Positions 26,384-41,300 are shown, numbered from the stretch's first letter. The stretch is 64,000 bases of DNA from Asterias amurensis (GCF_032118995.1 NC_092662.1:16319701-16383700); one strand, 5' to 3'. Notes: generated from the sequence alone by a model not told the origin. Made by a program: numbers and translations.

Positions 26384-29300
26384 GTAATAATATACAATGT
26401 TTTTGTTCAGCTTTCCTTCTTTGTTGATATCTATCTTCCAACAAGTACATCCGTCCAAAGAAGTATTTGGGACTACACTACTTCTAGAAACTTAAGGCTC
26501 CTCGGGAGCTTTAAAGTTTGTTACAGTTTCTATAAGTAGGGCTGCACTGGAAAACAACTTTCTCAGTTTGAGCCAAAAATGCCGGCTCCTCTGTTCACAA
26601 AATGGCTCAAAATGTTGGCTTAAAATGAGCCACGATTGGCTTCACATTTGAGCCAGTCTTTTGGCTCAAACTGAGCCGGTTATTTTCAGTGTACATGTAT
26701 GTAGCTAGAGACCTACTACATGTAAGACATTGCCTTGTAAGTAGTAAATGTTCACAGTTTAATGTCTTGTAACAGTGTATTTTGAGAGGACAATACCATT
26801 CCACTCTAACTTCTGAAAATGTCACTTTACACTAGATTTACTGTGTGTGATTTAAAATAATGTACATACACCTTGTTTGGGGGTTAGAAAGTCAGTCTTG
26901 TTACCGCTGGGACCTTGTCACCCCTGTTTGATTGATTGATTGATATACATCAACTTCGAATGCGAGTCTTATTGCTAACTGTTGCATTTATCTACATGTC
27001 TTGTGTTTTTTAAGGACCTCGATGGAAATAAGCTCTTTTTTAATAACCTTTTCGGGATATATCCTTGACTTTTAATCAGTGTCAAATTTATGTTTTTCCT
27101 ATGTATATGCTTGATTTTCATGGCGGATAAAGTAATAATATAATATGAAAAATAACTCTCCTTTCAAAACAAGCAGGATTTATCTTCATTATTTGATTTC
27201 GTTGACTGACTCCTGATACAGGTATTACAAAAGTTGAATGGTTTAATTTATATTTTGGACTTAAAGGCAGTGGACACTATTGGTAATTACTCAAAATAAT
27301 TATCAGCATAAAACCTCACTTGGTAACGAGTAATGGGGAGAGGTTGGTAGTATAAAACATTGTGAGAAACGACTCCCTCTGAAGTGACATAGTTTTGGAG
27401 GCAGAAGTAATTTTCCACGAATTTGATTTCGAGACCTAAAAATAGAATTTGAAGTCTGGAAATCAAGCATCTGAAAGCACACAACTTTGTGTAACAAGGG
27501 TGTTTTTTTCTTTCATAGTTATCTCGCAACTCCGATGACCAGTTGAGCTCAAATTTTCAAGGTTTGTTATTTTGTGCATATGAGATACACCAAGTGAGAA
27601 CACTTGTCTTTAACAATTACCAATAGTGTCCAGACACTGGCAGTGTCTTTAAACAATTGTTTTACTATAGAAAACAAATCAGCTTCGTCGCACAAAATCT
27701 TCCTACATTTAATGTCATTTAAAGAACTTTGAGTTGTGCAAAACAAACTTTAGTAGCACGATACCCTTTAAAATTGTACAATTGAATAATCTCTTGCGAA
27801 ACAATGGTTGGGCTTATGAGCCAATATCGTGGTGCCAAGGGCCTGTTTAGTTTTGAAGAGCTGCCCTTGAGGCAGGAAATTATGGCTCAAGTTTCTGTTG
27901 AGGGGAGAAAAACCACAGGGGAAAAGTCACAAACAGCACACGTGACAAGCTATATTTGGCTGGTAACCATCTAGCAATAGTGTTCTAGATTTTTCTTGTC
28001 TTTATTGTGTGCTTCAGCATTTCTGTGAAATTGGGCTCAGTCAATATTGCATTTTTCAAGTGACATTCTCACAAGTGAACTACTTTGCATGTACAATATT
28101 ATTATTCATTTGTGGTATGAGGAAAATTAGATTAGTGAAGAGGAAATGAATTTCACCACCTAAAGGCTTCAGCAGGTGTAGCCCCAGTAACCTGGCAGTA
28201 CCACAAACCACATGATCATTGTACGTGTTTACAAATTAAACCTTTAAAAAAAGTAACCCCAAACCGCAACATGATTCGTAAGACCTTGGCACAGAGGGTA
28301 ATTTTCACCATACTTTGTGATCTCTCGTCTGAAGTGTGAATTGATATATAAATTTTTTTTGAGTCGTTCATCCTGTAGCAACTAACATTATTCTCAAGTT
28401 GTTCTAAAGTGTAGGGTATACCTGTCACAACAACCTCACATAAAAACTTATGCAACGGCAGAACCCCCCCCCTCCCCAGAACTGTTTCCTTTGCATTTAT
28501 GTTTGAGAAAACCATGAAGTATAAAAGTCTAGAAAGTTCAACTCTGAGCAAAGAGGCTCAAAGGTATCATGTTGCGACCAGAAGGGGTCGCTGTTGGATG
28601 TGAAACTTGAAAGAAGACACATGGTTCCTTAGCAATAAACTTTTGCTGGCAACAGTTTGCCTTTTGGAAACAAATTTGAGTCCTTTGGGACGCTGAAGTA
28701 GGATGAGACCACAATAAAAGAAAGTGATCCCCAAGGCTTTGCCAAAAAACAGTCCAGACTTTATGACAGCTGGAGGGATCATTACTAGAGGTCCTTGACC
28801 CCAAACTGTGTCTGACATTATACAAACAAAACCATTCACAGAAAAACCCAAATGCTTAAATCCACTGGTTAAGGGATTGGGTACGTAGCCAGATCTTGGG
28901 TAAACAACTTTGTCCTGAGTACAAACAAACAAATTAATGTTGTCATTTTACCTTGGAAACACTGACTTCAAAATGGATGAAAAAGTGGTATGAATTAATG
29001 ACTTGAATTTCAAATTATTTTCAGTTTAAGCCTTAAGTGTTGTAGGCTGCAAAGTTAAGGCATTTTGCTGGGGCAACCAACAACTGAAAATACGGTTGCT
29101 CAAAAGTTTGCGTGCCCGTAGGTTAGTTTAGTTGCCCGAAATATTAAGCTCTTTATAATGTAGAGAATCTTTTTAAAGTTGTCCTCTTCTTTATTCATTT
29201 TCAGATTCTGTTATCATTGCTTTAAATAGACAGAAAAAAGTCCCATATTTATTTAGTACTCAGATTTACAGAACCCTGTAAAAAAAGTTCAATATTATCC

Positions 29301-32300
29301 TCTACAGTTTAAAATAAACACAAAATCAAATATATGTGAAAACTGGTGACTTGCTGTGGCTGAGCGGTCAATCGCACTGGACTCAAGCTCTGGTGTTTTT
29401 GATCAGAGGGTGTGTGTTCTAGTAATTTTGTCTTTGTTCAACCCAAACCCAACAATATTTCTGAACAATGATTTATTCAATGTATGAGTATAGGGTTTTA
29501 GTCACAACGCAAACTTGGGTATACTTAGTCTTGGTGCAAGACGTTTCTCGTTTTCCTTTCACGCACACCACTGCCAATTCACCAACAGCGCCCGCACCGA
29601 CTCACCTGACTTAGTCCACACAACGCCGTGCGAGACGGTGCGGTGGGTGGACTAAATCAGATGAGTCGGTGCGGGCGCTGTTGGTGAATTAGCCGCGGTG
29701 TTCTTGAAAGGAAAACGAGAAACGTCTTGCACCAAGACTAGGGTATACTACACTATGCAAGGCACTGTGACCTTCTAACTAGTAAGTCTAATGTGCCCAT
29801 TAGTTTCCATGTGGATTTGCTTATGTCAGCATTTTACATTGACATTGACATGGGCCAGAAAGAAAAATCTAGATGTTCCGGACCTTGTATGGGTGCATAA
29901 GGCATACATGTAGGCCTACATACACCTTCATCATAGATTAAAAACATTCCACAACCAATGTCAACATAATCCAAGAGCGTGTTTTACAATTTTCTGTCAA
30001 ACTTGCGACCCGGTCAATTAGTTTGATGCATTGTAGGGGGCTCAATATGTAATTGTTTTTGTATTTTGTTCCCATGGTGGGGATTAAATTTGACTTGACA
30101 CAGCCATGGGTTCCAAGGAATTTAGCATCTGCTTCCAATACTTAGGGCTAATTGCTTGTCAAATATAGATCAAAAAGTTGTATTGAATATTAAGATGATT
30201 GCCTTGTTTAATTTTTTAAATCTGCTTCAGATGATCTCACAATTAGAAGATTAAAGCCATTTCTAGTTTCAAATAAACATACTATACAGTACACACAGGT
30301 AGTTTTATAAATAAATGTGTACAGGGATGGGGGAACTGCTCAAGAGTGTCCATAAAGTTTCACTGGAAATTTATTATGAGAATGGGGTTACCCTACTTAG
30401 AAATAACATTGTACCAGTTGGTATCAGGCTGCCACCATCTTGGTCATATTCCCTGTATCCAACATAAGTAACGGATGCTAAAATTCATAGTTCAAAAAGG
30501 AACCATACTAATTTCTCCCTCCAGCCTCGGTTCGGTTACATTGATTTGATTGGGAGAAAAATCAAGATGGCCGCACCATAAAGGTCCAAGTTTAGTCTCC
30601 ATTTTCTTTTTCTTGTCTGCAACAAGTTATGGGGAGGTTATCTCTGGAGTTCAAATCACACCAGATTGAAATCTTCATAAAAATATCCAGATAGCCGAAT
30701 CTGTATTCTACGACTTATGGAGGATCTAGAAAAATCTAGAATAGATAGCCCTAGAGTTTGAATCAAATCTTATAAAAATCATCGGATACCAGTTTCAAAT
30801 CATGATCAGAATGTCAAAAAAAATTCTCTATGATTTGCTATCAAACGACGGGACTTAAAAATGAATTATTGTGGAATTGTCTTTGTACTGTACATAACCT
30901 ACAAGACCTTTTTTGTACTTACTGTTCACATTGGTATTTTAATGCCGACAATTTGACCCCAAAGTATACACTTGTCTTTCTGTTTAGATCTCATTTAAAT
31001 GCTTTTAGAATTGATACAACAACCTGTGTGAGAAACATTTATTTACTGTACGACAAGTATTGGGGATGTTATAGAAAAATCTACACTAGCTAGACATCAA
31101 AGCTCTGGAGTTCATATCACACCAAATTAAAATTGTTATAAAAATATCTAGATAGCCTAATCGGTATTTTACGACTTTTTGAGTTATTTTCAGGTTAGAT
31201 AGGTTCATATATTTGTAGTCTGTGACCACTTTTGCGACCTTTTTTTCTTGATGGATTTGACATCCTAAACCATTCTATAGAGGAGCACCACATAGTCAGA
31301 ACAAACTTTCTCGGTGACCCTGTGTGACCATGTGGCTGATCCAGAGTTTCATGAAGTAATGTGGTCGCTGCGGTTGTAGGAGGATCAAGCGCCTGCCATA
31401 GCTTCACAACACACCTGTCATATATGTCACTTATATGTGTCACTGTGTATCTGCTTTATGATTTGTTGCCATATCCTTTTGAAAACACATGTAGTTAGCC
31501 CTTAAAGGCAGTGGACACTATTGGTAATTACTCAAAATAATTATTAGCATAAAACCTTTCTTGGTGACAAGTAATAGGGAGAGGTTGGTGGTATAAAACA
31601 TTGTGAGAAATGGCACCCTCTGAAGTGCCATAGTTTTCGAGAAAGAAGTAATTTTCCACGAATTTGATTTCGAGACCTCAAGCAACCATCTAAACGCACA
31701 CACCTTCGTGTGACAAAGGTGTTTTTTTCTTTCATTCATATCTCGCAAGTTCGACGACCGATTGAGCCCAAATTTTCACAGGTTTGTTATTTAATGCATA
31801 TGTTGAGATACACCAACTGTGAAGGCTAGTCTCTGACAATTACCAAAAGTGTCCACTGCCTTTAAAAATGAAACAAAAAATGATTCATTTTTACATGTAT
31901 AAACATACAAGTTGATTTATTGTAATAGTTGTAAACCTGTTGGTGGACAAAAATGTGGGCTTCACCCCATGTGTACGTTTTGGTGTTGTAATGTACTACA
32001 AAATTCACTGCAGTTGGCCCTTCCATCCTTGGCAAAACAGCTTACTGGATTTTCTTTTTTAGACAAGCAAGTACAGGGATGAGCTGCTTTACCATACAAA
32101 TTGGACGGAAGTGTTAAAAGAGATTGACATTTTGTTTTGTCAGTATAGCATGCCTTTGAAACTTTGAAATGGAAAACTGCCTCAATTTACACAGAAATTA
32201 TCTTGAGAAAACCAAAGTTTTTTAAGTTATGCTGTTTTGCCATTTTGCCATAAGCTTTTTTGAGATATGGCGGACACAATGCTACAACACTCAAAGGTTT

Positions 32301-35300
32301 GGGTAAATTTGTCTGTATACACCCAATTATATATCACGTCTGCCATAATTCAAAAAGGCATATTGAAGGGCATGCAGTTGTGATAACTTGCTTTCATTTT
32401 TAACTTTGATGATGCCATACTGCAGCCATAGTATTTAATTTCACCCACGTATACATAAACGCAGTAGAAAGTAGAATGAATGTACTTTAAAAACCACAGC
32501 GTAAGTGCAGTTACAAACCTCTCAAACAGAGTTCCAATTTGATGGCCTTCCTTCTCTCTCCGTATCCATGACCCATTTCCACTACAAACCCTCATCCTAG
32601 TTGGATGCTATCACTCCGACATGCACCATCCACTCTCATACCTCAGTGGTAAAACCAGTGGGGGTTTCCGGGGCTTCATTATCAACCTTTTTTATTCACT
32701 TTGTGGTTTTGCGGATCCTTTCCCTCTTCTGCCCATGCAGGGCAAGCCAAACTGGCTGGGCTCATTTAAAGGGTTCAGGGGTGGATTTCACAAAGAGTTA
32801 AGAAAAAAGCTCGAGTTAGGATGAATTACTTGGCCTATACTTTAGGACTAGCCTTAAGTTTTTAATATCTCTTAGGACTACATGTAGTCCAAAGTTAAGA
32901 TCCTAAGTTCTTTGTGAAATCATAGAGTAAGGACAGAATCTCCGTCCGTACTCTTATGGTCAAACCATAGATACCTTATGAAATCAACCCCTGATGCCTT
33001 TTTGTAGATCACATTTGGCCATGAAATGAATCCCTACTCACTGAAAATGAAAATGTATGTACCATAGATGTAGATGTTTCAGCGTTATTAGTCATCAAGT
33101 TTTTGAGAGAAAAAAGGTGAAACTCACCAAGCAATGTTTTCTGGAGAGTCCCATACATTCGTTGTATGTGCCAAAAGAATTTCTGTCTCACTGCGACAAA
33201 AATTGTTTTTGTTAGTTTAACTCATTTCTCAAAAACTACCGTACCTCAGCAAGTAATATTTCAAGGGTAGGTTTCTATCATTATCTTCAAACCGTTTTAA
33301 TCCGTGGAAGTTTCTGTTTTGTGTCCTCCAAAAAGTACCCAAACCCTTTAAAGGAGGTACATGTATGTTTGTTCAGGATCTTTCATTGCCAGGTAGAGTT
33401 CAAGGAAGGCCGCATACAAGGCCGTAGAGCACCAGGTAGCCATCTTAACAGTAGACTGAGGTCCAATTAGGACTCCCCTCTTGTCTGTTGTTAGTTTCTC
33501 ATACGTCATTTATAGTCTCTCGTACTTTACTGCATTATTCATCGTTTTGCGGAGTCTGCCATCTTGAGTTTGTTTAGTTTTTTTTCTTACGTTTGTTTAC
33601 AATGTTGCTTTAACAAGAGTGGTGATTTATTGCTCTTATTAATAATAATAGAGTCGAGACTACTATATATCCAGATTCAGAAGTGTAATTGTCTGCATTG
33701 TTTTCTTCTAAAGTTTGAATGCATTTTTGTGTGTTTGAATTCTTGAATTCTGAAATTCTGAAATCTACTCAGCGTCAGAGGCAGTAGAATAAAGGGCAAG
33801 ACAAGTTCTCAAGAAACAAATGTACACAGTGAAGTAGATAGGCATACACATGGTGTAAAAACAAAATGTATTCATTTTTACCTCACCTTGACATAACTAT
33901 TTCTCTTTACATCTGCTGACATTTAATGAGGAGATTTTGATAGAAAATCCAAAGTATCCTGGTGTAAATTTCTGAATCTATAAAACCATGTTTCTGGAAA
34001 AATCTGGACAGCTGAACTATTTTCAGGTATGACGTTAGTGCCTAATGCAACTGGACTCGGGCCAGTGGTCCAGTGGGTATTTTTAGCTCTGTTAGGGTTC
34101 CAGAGTTTTCCATTTCAGTCGGAAGTTATGTTTTGATGCTGATTCCCGCTGGCACTTTTACAGCAAAGTTTTTTGTCCCCAGAGGAAGATTGTGAATTGT
34201 GACACCGGTATATTTATTTTATTCAGCTTGGGGGAACTAGTAGGAAATGCTATAATAATACCCCGGTGTATATTCATATAATCTATGGTGTTTTTATTGG
34301 TGTTTTGTAATGCCTAGATGTGACTGCATAAAATTTCTTGCTCTCTGATATATGTGTGGACAAAACTCTACCTGGGCCAAATTTCAAAGAGCTGCTTAAA
34401 AGTAGCTAAGCACGACAAAATGGTGCTTACCAGAACAAGGTTATCAGTCAAAATACCAATTACTCGCACATATATGACCGATATCCTGCTGGTTTTTGTT
34501 TAGCACATAAATTGTAAGCAAAATGGTCTGCTAAGCAGCTTTTTGAAATTGGGTCATGGAGTTTAATATCAACATCTCATATACTCCAGATGATGTCACC
34601 CACTGGTGAAAATTTCAGGAGTAATGATGGAAACAAGATGGAAGCTTCTAAAAAATCATCAGTTCGTTATTTTTAATCTTTAAACCAATTTTTCTTAGAT
34701 GCGTGTAAGTTTTGTTATTGTAGTCTTTGAATGTATTGTTCCATTTTGTAAAAAAAAGGTGTTTTTTAAGGCTTTTCCAGCCTGTATTTGCAAGTAAATT
34801 GGTGAATAACTTCCTTGAACTCCTTGTAGTTATTTTTAAACTCGTGGTTTGGTTATGAGCCTTTTTATAGGCAAACTGTGCCTTAGTCCGAGTCAAAACC
34901 ATGGTTTCAAAGAGGGCCATAGTGTAGCAGTTGTGTTTGGGCGAAACATATTTCCATTCTGTGTGGTTCACCTCACAGTCGGTATACTGTTTTGATTGAT
35001 TATGTCAGTAATCGAGTTACGCTAAGGTCATGTGAACTGCAAGGTGTCACCTCAATGTACGATTCTTTTCACAGCTACGGCAGTGGACATTTTTGTCATT
35101 GACAACGGCATTGCACTGCCGGGCAATTAAACCATTTTACCTTGTCATTGGATGTAATTATGTGGTCATCTTGGTATAGAATGTTCAGACTGGGTCGCAA
35201 GCAGCTGTGGTGCCATTCAATTCTTCTCCACATTCTTTGAGTTTTTTTTAGTAATTGACCTTGTCAGATTTCAACTTTCCATCACACTCTGACTGTCCAT

Positions 35301-38300
35301 GTGTCGATAGTTCCTCATCGCTTCCTAACGCCGTTTCCGAATTCCGAAGAATGCCTCTATCAAGTTTCTTAACCCTTAATGGAGACAGTCTTTTTCCATT
35401 TGTACACATGGCAAATGTGTTTGGGGAATAATAACTCGGCAAACAAAAGCAAGATTGAAACATGTTTTCAGTTCTGTATGACTGAAGTTTTTTTTAAGTC
35501 AAATTTAAATGAAAAACATAATACCAAAACAGCACTTAAAAAAATTGTGCATAATATAACAGCTTCAAAGTCGACTTTCCCCAACTATATAGAAGGGTTT
35601 GCGGTAACACCAAGTAATGACTATCTCTAATGAGTTGGGGTGGTTCTGAAAAGAATCGTTGATTTCAACTCGATGTTTCAATTAGTACAGGTATGCTCTG
35701 ATCGTCTTCTGGACTAGTTTAGTTTTGTTTGCATGAATAGGCCTAAGCTCAATGCTTCATGGAATCCAAAAATATTCTGTTCAAAGTAAAATAATTATTA
35801 TTATTTATTGGGGCACATCAATTTTGCTCCGGTGAGGGGCACTTCTATGAGGAAAATGTAAACTTTGCAAAGGGCATCACAGCAAAAGCACAGGGCACCA
35901 CTGCAATTGCTATGGTGCTGTGGTGCCGTGGGTTATTTCAAGGGAACAGTTAGTGTATGAGTCTAGTTCCTAAGATTAACGTTTCATTTCTGATCCATTC
36001 CAGGTACTGTTGATCTGTTGAGATTATTACGAGAAGGACAGGAATTTAAAGGTGTTAATCAGGTACCAGACTACGAAGAGCAGTGCTACATTTACAGATT
36101 TCGCAAGGATACCGACGTTTCAGGCCCGAGCACAGATTTCTTTGGCCCAAGGTAGACGGTAATTCCAAAACTACTTCTAACCGTGAGCAGTGTATGAGGG
36201 TACGCTCTCCGTCAATCTGAGAGAGTTAAGATGCCCTATTTCTTAATGAGCAGCTTATCTGGATACCCCAAGTTTAAATTCTATCAAAAACCCTACAGAA
36301 GGGTCTTAGGTTTTTGTCAGTATTACCACTGAGCAATTGGAGGACCTGCAGCCGATTTCACGAAACGCTTGGATTAATCCTAACTCGAGTTAGGACGAAT
36401 AACCGGTCCTAACTTAGGATGGGTTCAATGCGTCCAATGTATTTGAATACGTAATTGAACCCGTCCTAAGTCCTAAGATTGATCCTAAGTTAGGAAGAGT
36501 TTGGTGAAATCGTCGGCTGTTCTTTTTCTTATCGTGTCCCCCTCTAGCTAGATATTGTGTTTCAGCAAGAACTGAACACAGTTCCTAGCAATGTCATTGT
36601 ACTCTACAAGGTGCTCAGTTTTGCATTCTTGCTCCAGTAGGGGCATCTCAGGAGGTGCTCCATAGTTTGTGGCTCTGTCTTACATATGTAGGTCATGTCG
36701 GAGGGCCTGTGACTTAGTATACTCTTGTTAATACAAAGTAATCAACCACAAGGGAAAGTTTTATGGGTTTAGACAAAGAAAAGTCGTCTCGAGCAAGACT
36801 TGAACCAACAACCTCTGCATTAACATACTGGCGCTCTACCAACTGAGCTTTATTCGACCCTATGTTGGCCATCTCCCTATTTGTCAATATCTTTGTTCGG
36901 GTGCCAGTCAGAAGCTTCTGGTTCAAGTTCTAGAAACCCAAGTTGTCTTTGTTCTAAACCAGTCTTTTTAGTACGGACGCGTTTACTGATTGAATTATCT
37001 CCAAGCAGGTAATAAATACATCAACGGGTAGACATGACCTGTAAGAAAAGTGACACCTCAGAGTTAATACCGATACCAAAATGTTATTGGGATTTTATTG
37101 GGAATTATCGTAGCCTCGCCAAGATCAACACACATGGTCAATTGGTCAATTTCACAGGTGATAGCAAAGTTCATAGCTGGGGCAAAGTGTAGTACTTTCT
37201 TGTTAATGTGAGAGGAGGTGGGGAATTCCTGTTGAACTAACTGCTAACATTCGGGTAACGCCAATAGACCTGAAATAATTTGTGTAGAAAAGAACTCACA
37301 CAGTACTGTAATTTTCAGAAAAAGAAGGAAATGAACAAGTTTCAATCTAAGATAAGAAAGGATAAGATAAGAACTTTATTATCCCACATAGGGGAAATTA
37401 AAAACTAGCAGTTTCTTTGATATAATATGGAAGAAATATCATTTTGAGAAATATCTCTGTCTGAAATCATTCATCTGAAAATAAAGATGTGTTTTTAACT
37501 TCAACTTTTAAGAGTTGAACAAATCTGAGATTGAACCCCATTTTAAAAGCAATTTGTTGTCAGTTAGTTTTCTTGAAAGGTCGACAGTGGTTTACAAAAG
37601 ACAAAGGTTGTTAAATCCTTCTTTAAAATTGTCAGGAGCCCTTAGTCAACTTGTACTTTGGGGGCTTTATTTTATCCTTGTTATTCAGTTTGTTACCAAC
37701 CAAGTTGATAAAATCCTCTATCCATCTTTGCTAATTTCCTTTCTGTTCTTGTGTCCTCTTGTAAAGATTTCCAAAAAGTTTCAGCATCATGTTCAAAATC
37801 AAGTATTCGTCAGAAAAGTCTCAGAATCTCCTGACGCTCGTCGACAACGATGGCAACATTCAGTTCCAGATCCGGATGGGTCTTCATGTGGTTGAGATAA
37901 GGATAAGAACATCCTCCTTGATTGCTTATCAGTAAGTGCCAATAGTTTTGTTTCTTTGTTTATTTGTTTGTTTATTTGTTTGTTTGTTTGTTTGTTTGTT
38001 TGTTTGTTTGTTTGTATGTTTGTTTGTTTGTTTGTTTGTTTGTTTGTTTGTTTGTTTGTTTGTTTGTTTGTTTGTTTGTTTGTTTGTTTGTTTGTTTGTT
38101 TGTTCGTTCGTTTGTTTGTTTGTTTGTTTGTTTGTTTGTTTGTTTGTTTTGTTTGTTTGTTTGTTTGTTTGTTTGTTTGGATGTTCTTTCAATCAAGGGA
38201 GCTCCGATAAGGGGATATGAACACCAAGCTGGCAACATCCAATCTCTCTCATACAAACATTTAAATGAGCGTCTGTTATGATGAATTGCACAAATCAAGA

Positions 38301-41300
38301 AATTGTGATGCAATTGGATAATAAAATAAAATTAGCTCTTGCAAACAATTGGATAATAGTACTTATTTTGGTAGGATTCGAACCCACAACCTTGTGCTCG
38401 CAAGTTCCGCAGTCTAACCACTGGACAACGATTTATTCATGAAACTACTTGTTTATATTATTATGTAAAGATGTTAAATTTGCATCAGGGATAAAGATTT
38501 CTATTTGGTTTTACATACTGGATGAATGCTTGGCATACATGTATTTTTATCTGGCAGAAACATTGGTACATAACATTCCAAATGGATTTATTTAAATGAA
38601 TTATTTGCCCGTATTCCTCATTACATTTGTCAACAAGTAGCCCGGTTTTCCTTTTCTCCAAAACACAGACTTTACAGTGAGAGCTTTGCTGACGATCAAT
38701 GGCACAACATTGGTTTGTCCATAAGCAACAAACAGAAGAAATTCAAAGGCTACATGGATTGCAACGAGCTGTCAACGTTTCCGTTACGATCCAAGTTTGA
38801 TATCAGCACAGACGGCAGAATGATAGTCGGTGGGACTGTACTTGAGACCGAGTTTCCTTTTCTGGTCAGTATTCTATTGTCGCAAGGTTTTCTTGTGAGA
38901 CACTTTCTCAAGCTTCAACATTAATTTCAAAAGGCACTTGTTTAGTCTAGGCTTTAAAGGCTTTTGGTAATTTTCAAAGACCAGTATTCTTACTTTGTTA
39001 TCCCAAATAAAAAAAAATTATGCAAAAAAAAACCCCATGCTAACATTTGGACTCAATTGGTCATTGAAGTGGCAGAAAAAAAAGAAAAAAACACTCTCGT
39101 TGCATAAGTTTGTGTGCTTTTAGATGCCTAAAGTCTTTTAATATTTGAGTGAGAAATTACCTCTTTCTCAAAAACTATGTTACTTCAGAGGGAGCCACTC
39201 CTCACAATGGTTTATACTATCAGCAGCTCTCGTTGATTTTTGCTAAGTAGGTTTTTAAGCCAACTATTACATTGTCATTGAATAGTTGCCAAGAGCGTCC
39301 AGTGCCTTTGAGTTCCGTCATCAACAGAGTTCCTTTTTCTACAGACCCAGCTGCATGCCATTTCTTGGACCCTGGCACTTCAAGTTGTTGTTCATGAAGA
39401 CATTGACAAACCGTCGTCTTTGAAACTTCCTATACATCTATATTACACACTTAATTTTGGCAATTCACATAGCACTAACTTATCACACAACATATATCGT
39501 GTTTACCTTATTTTGTTGGTGTGTTTGTATTACACAGGGAAGAATACAAAATATGTATTATCACGACTCCTTTGCAGCGGGATCAGATTGTTCAACATAT
39601 TTCCAATGTGAAAGCGAACCGGTAAGAATCATTTATATTGCTATAGTTTATCTTGTGTTCTGTGGATGTATGTATCTACTTAATGTCATTGTTTTTAAGT
39701 AAATCTGTTTAGCTGAAAGTAAGAGAAAAAGTGTCAAATCTACTGTAAACAGGAGTTTAAAAGATGATATTTTGTATAGCTAAAAAAGAATTATAATTTG
39801 TTATTTTGTTTTATGTTATTTAATTCTGAATTCCTAACTGGCAATATTGTTACATTTAAAAGTACCCACTAAAAACCTCTCATGCTCTGACACTGGTCTG
39901 GGTGATTACTATTTTTCAAATCTGAACAATGTGTTTCTATCGCTGTTTATCACCTTATATGAATTGTATAAATAAGCCTTTTTGAGTTACGGCAGACACA
40001 ATGCTACAACACCATAAGGTTTGGGTAAACTTGTGTGTATACACCCAAACCAAACAGTACACCCCTATCACGTCCCTCCGCCATACCTCAAAAAGGCTTA
40101 TGACCTTTTGTATTTCAAAGCTTCCAACAACAGCGTATCCTGAGACAACATCAGTAGAGCCTACATGGCCCGATTGGTTAAGTCCCCACACCACAGAGGG
40201 TCCTCTTCCAGAACCTACAAGCCCTGAGCCTGTGACCCCGCAACCACCCCCCGAGCCTCCTCTACAACCACCTACCGTGGAGCCACCAAGTACAGCTGCA
40301 CTGCCAAGCACTTCAGCAACCGATCCTTACCTCATTCCAGCTTCTGTCAAAACTACTTCACAAACTTATTTAGTTGGGGTAGGTGCTTTTGCTGTATCTT
40401 GATTCTAAGCTGAACTGCCTTAGGTCTAAGGAAAGGATCTTAAGAAGAGTAGAATAAAGCAATGAGATTTAATTTGAGTGGACACGATGGCAAGACATTG
40501 TTTCGACTAAACTATGTAAAGGCCTTTGCCCAATTTGGTAATGCTGCTTAAGCAGAAAATATTGCTGGAAACTTTTTTGCTAAGCAAAAATAAGCAGGGT
40601 ACCAGTCTAAGATTGTACATGAGACATCGTATAATGGCTGGTAACCTTATTCTGGTAAGCATATTGTTGTTGTGCTAAGCTACTTACTTTTTGTGCAGTA
40701 CTAATGAAACTAGGCCCTGACTGTTTGTTTCCACTATTGGTGTAGCCATCAAATTCAAATCAAATTAATTGTACAATCAATATCAACAAATACTTTAAGT
40801 AAGTTTGAAAGTTTATGCTTGAGAAAATGTTTATTTGCAGATTTTTTCATCTTGCCTTAAACTTTGAGTTGTTATCTTCCCAACAGACACAACATCCGCT
40901 TATTAAGTTTGGTATGCCAGGCTTACCCCCAGGGTTTGTGGAGGAACTTTTAATATCCGAAAGTGAAGATACAGTTATTCTCCTCCTTGAGGAGCTGGCT
41001 CTAGCCATGCCGGTAAGTTCTCGTAAAAATATCAAAGTTCTTGGTCCGCTCTGCTTACCGCAGAATTCTGTGCTTACAGCAAATTGTGAAGCACAAAGTT
41101 CCATGGGCTGTAATGGCAGAATTCCAAAGTAAGCAGATTTATGAAGTTGAAGTCTGATTTGAATATATTATTCAATCTCCTTTCTTTTTTTACATTATGA
41201 ATGCATTATTCACCCTTTCTATACAAAACTAAAATAATTGCTTCTTTATTAAAAACTGGCCTATCTTTTCTCAATGTCATCTCCATAATGTTTTTTTTAC

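Larger units (their letters stand above)
28000..35590. other. remaining collagen intron 1 sequence
   Basis: Apart from the listed elements I see only AT-rich intronic DNA with no supported exon. A 115-codon minus-strand reading frame at 28570-28914 is discussed under findings. Confidence 0.5.

Noticed and set aside
34648..34971. 107-codon minus-strand open frame, Lys/Asn-rich
   Set aside because: No recognisable domain, no good splice sites, AT-rich composition; consistent with chance.
37515..37895. 126-codon open frame on the plus strand before the second TSPN exon
   Set aside because: It is in a different frame from the true exon 37767-37931, which matches the TSPN pattern and has AG/GT borders.
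37929..38313. Open frames of poly-(FVCL) or poly-(NKQT) type on both strands
   Set aside because: They are translations of the (TTTG)n microsatellite.
39345..39430. Possible collagen exon after 'ttctacag' (reading [16 protein letters not shown] or [11 protein letters not shown])
   Set aside because: No frame with a good donor. The exon at 39538-39621 fits in phase directly after 38864 and completes the TSPN domain.
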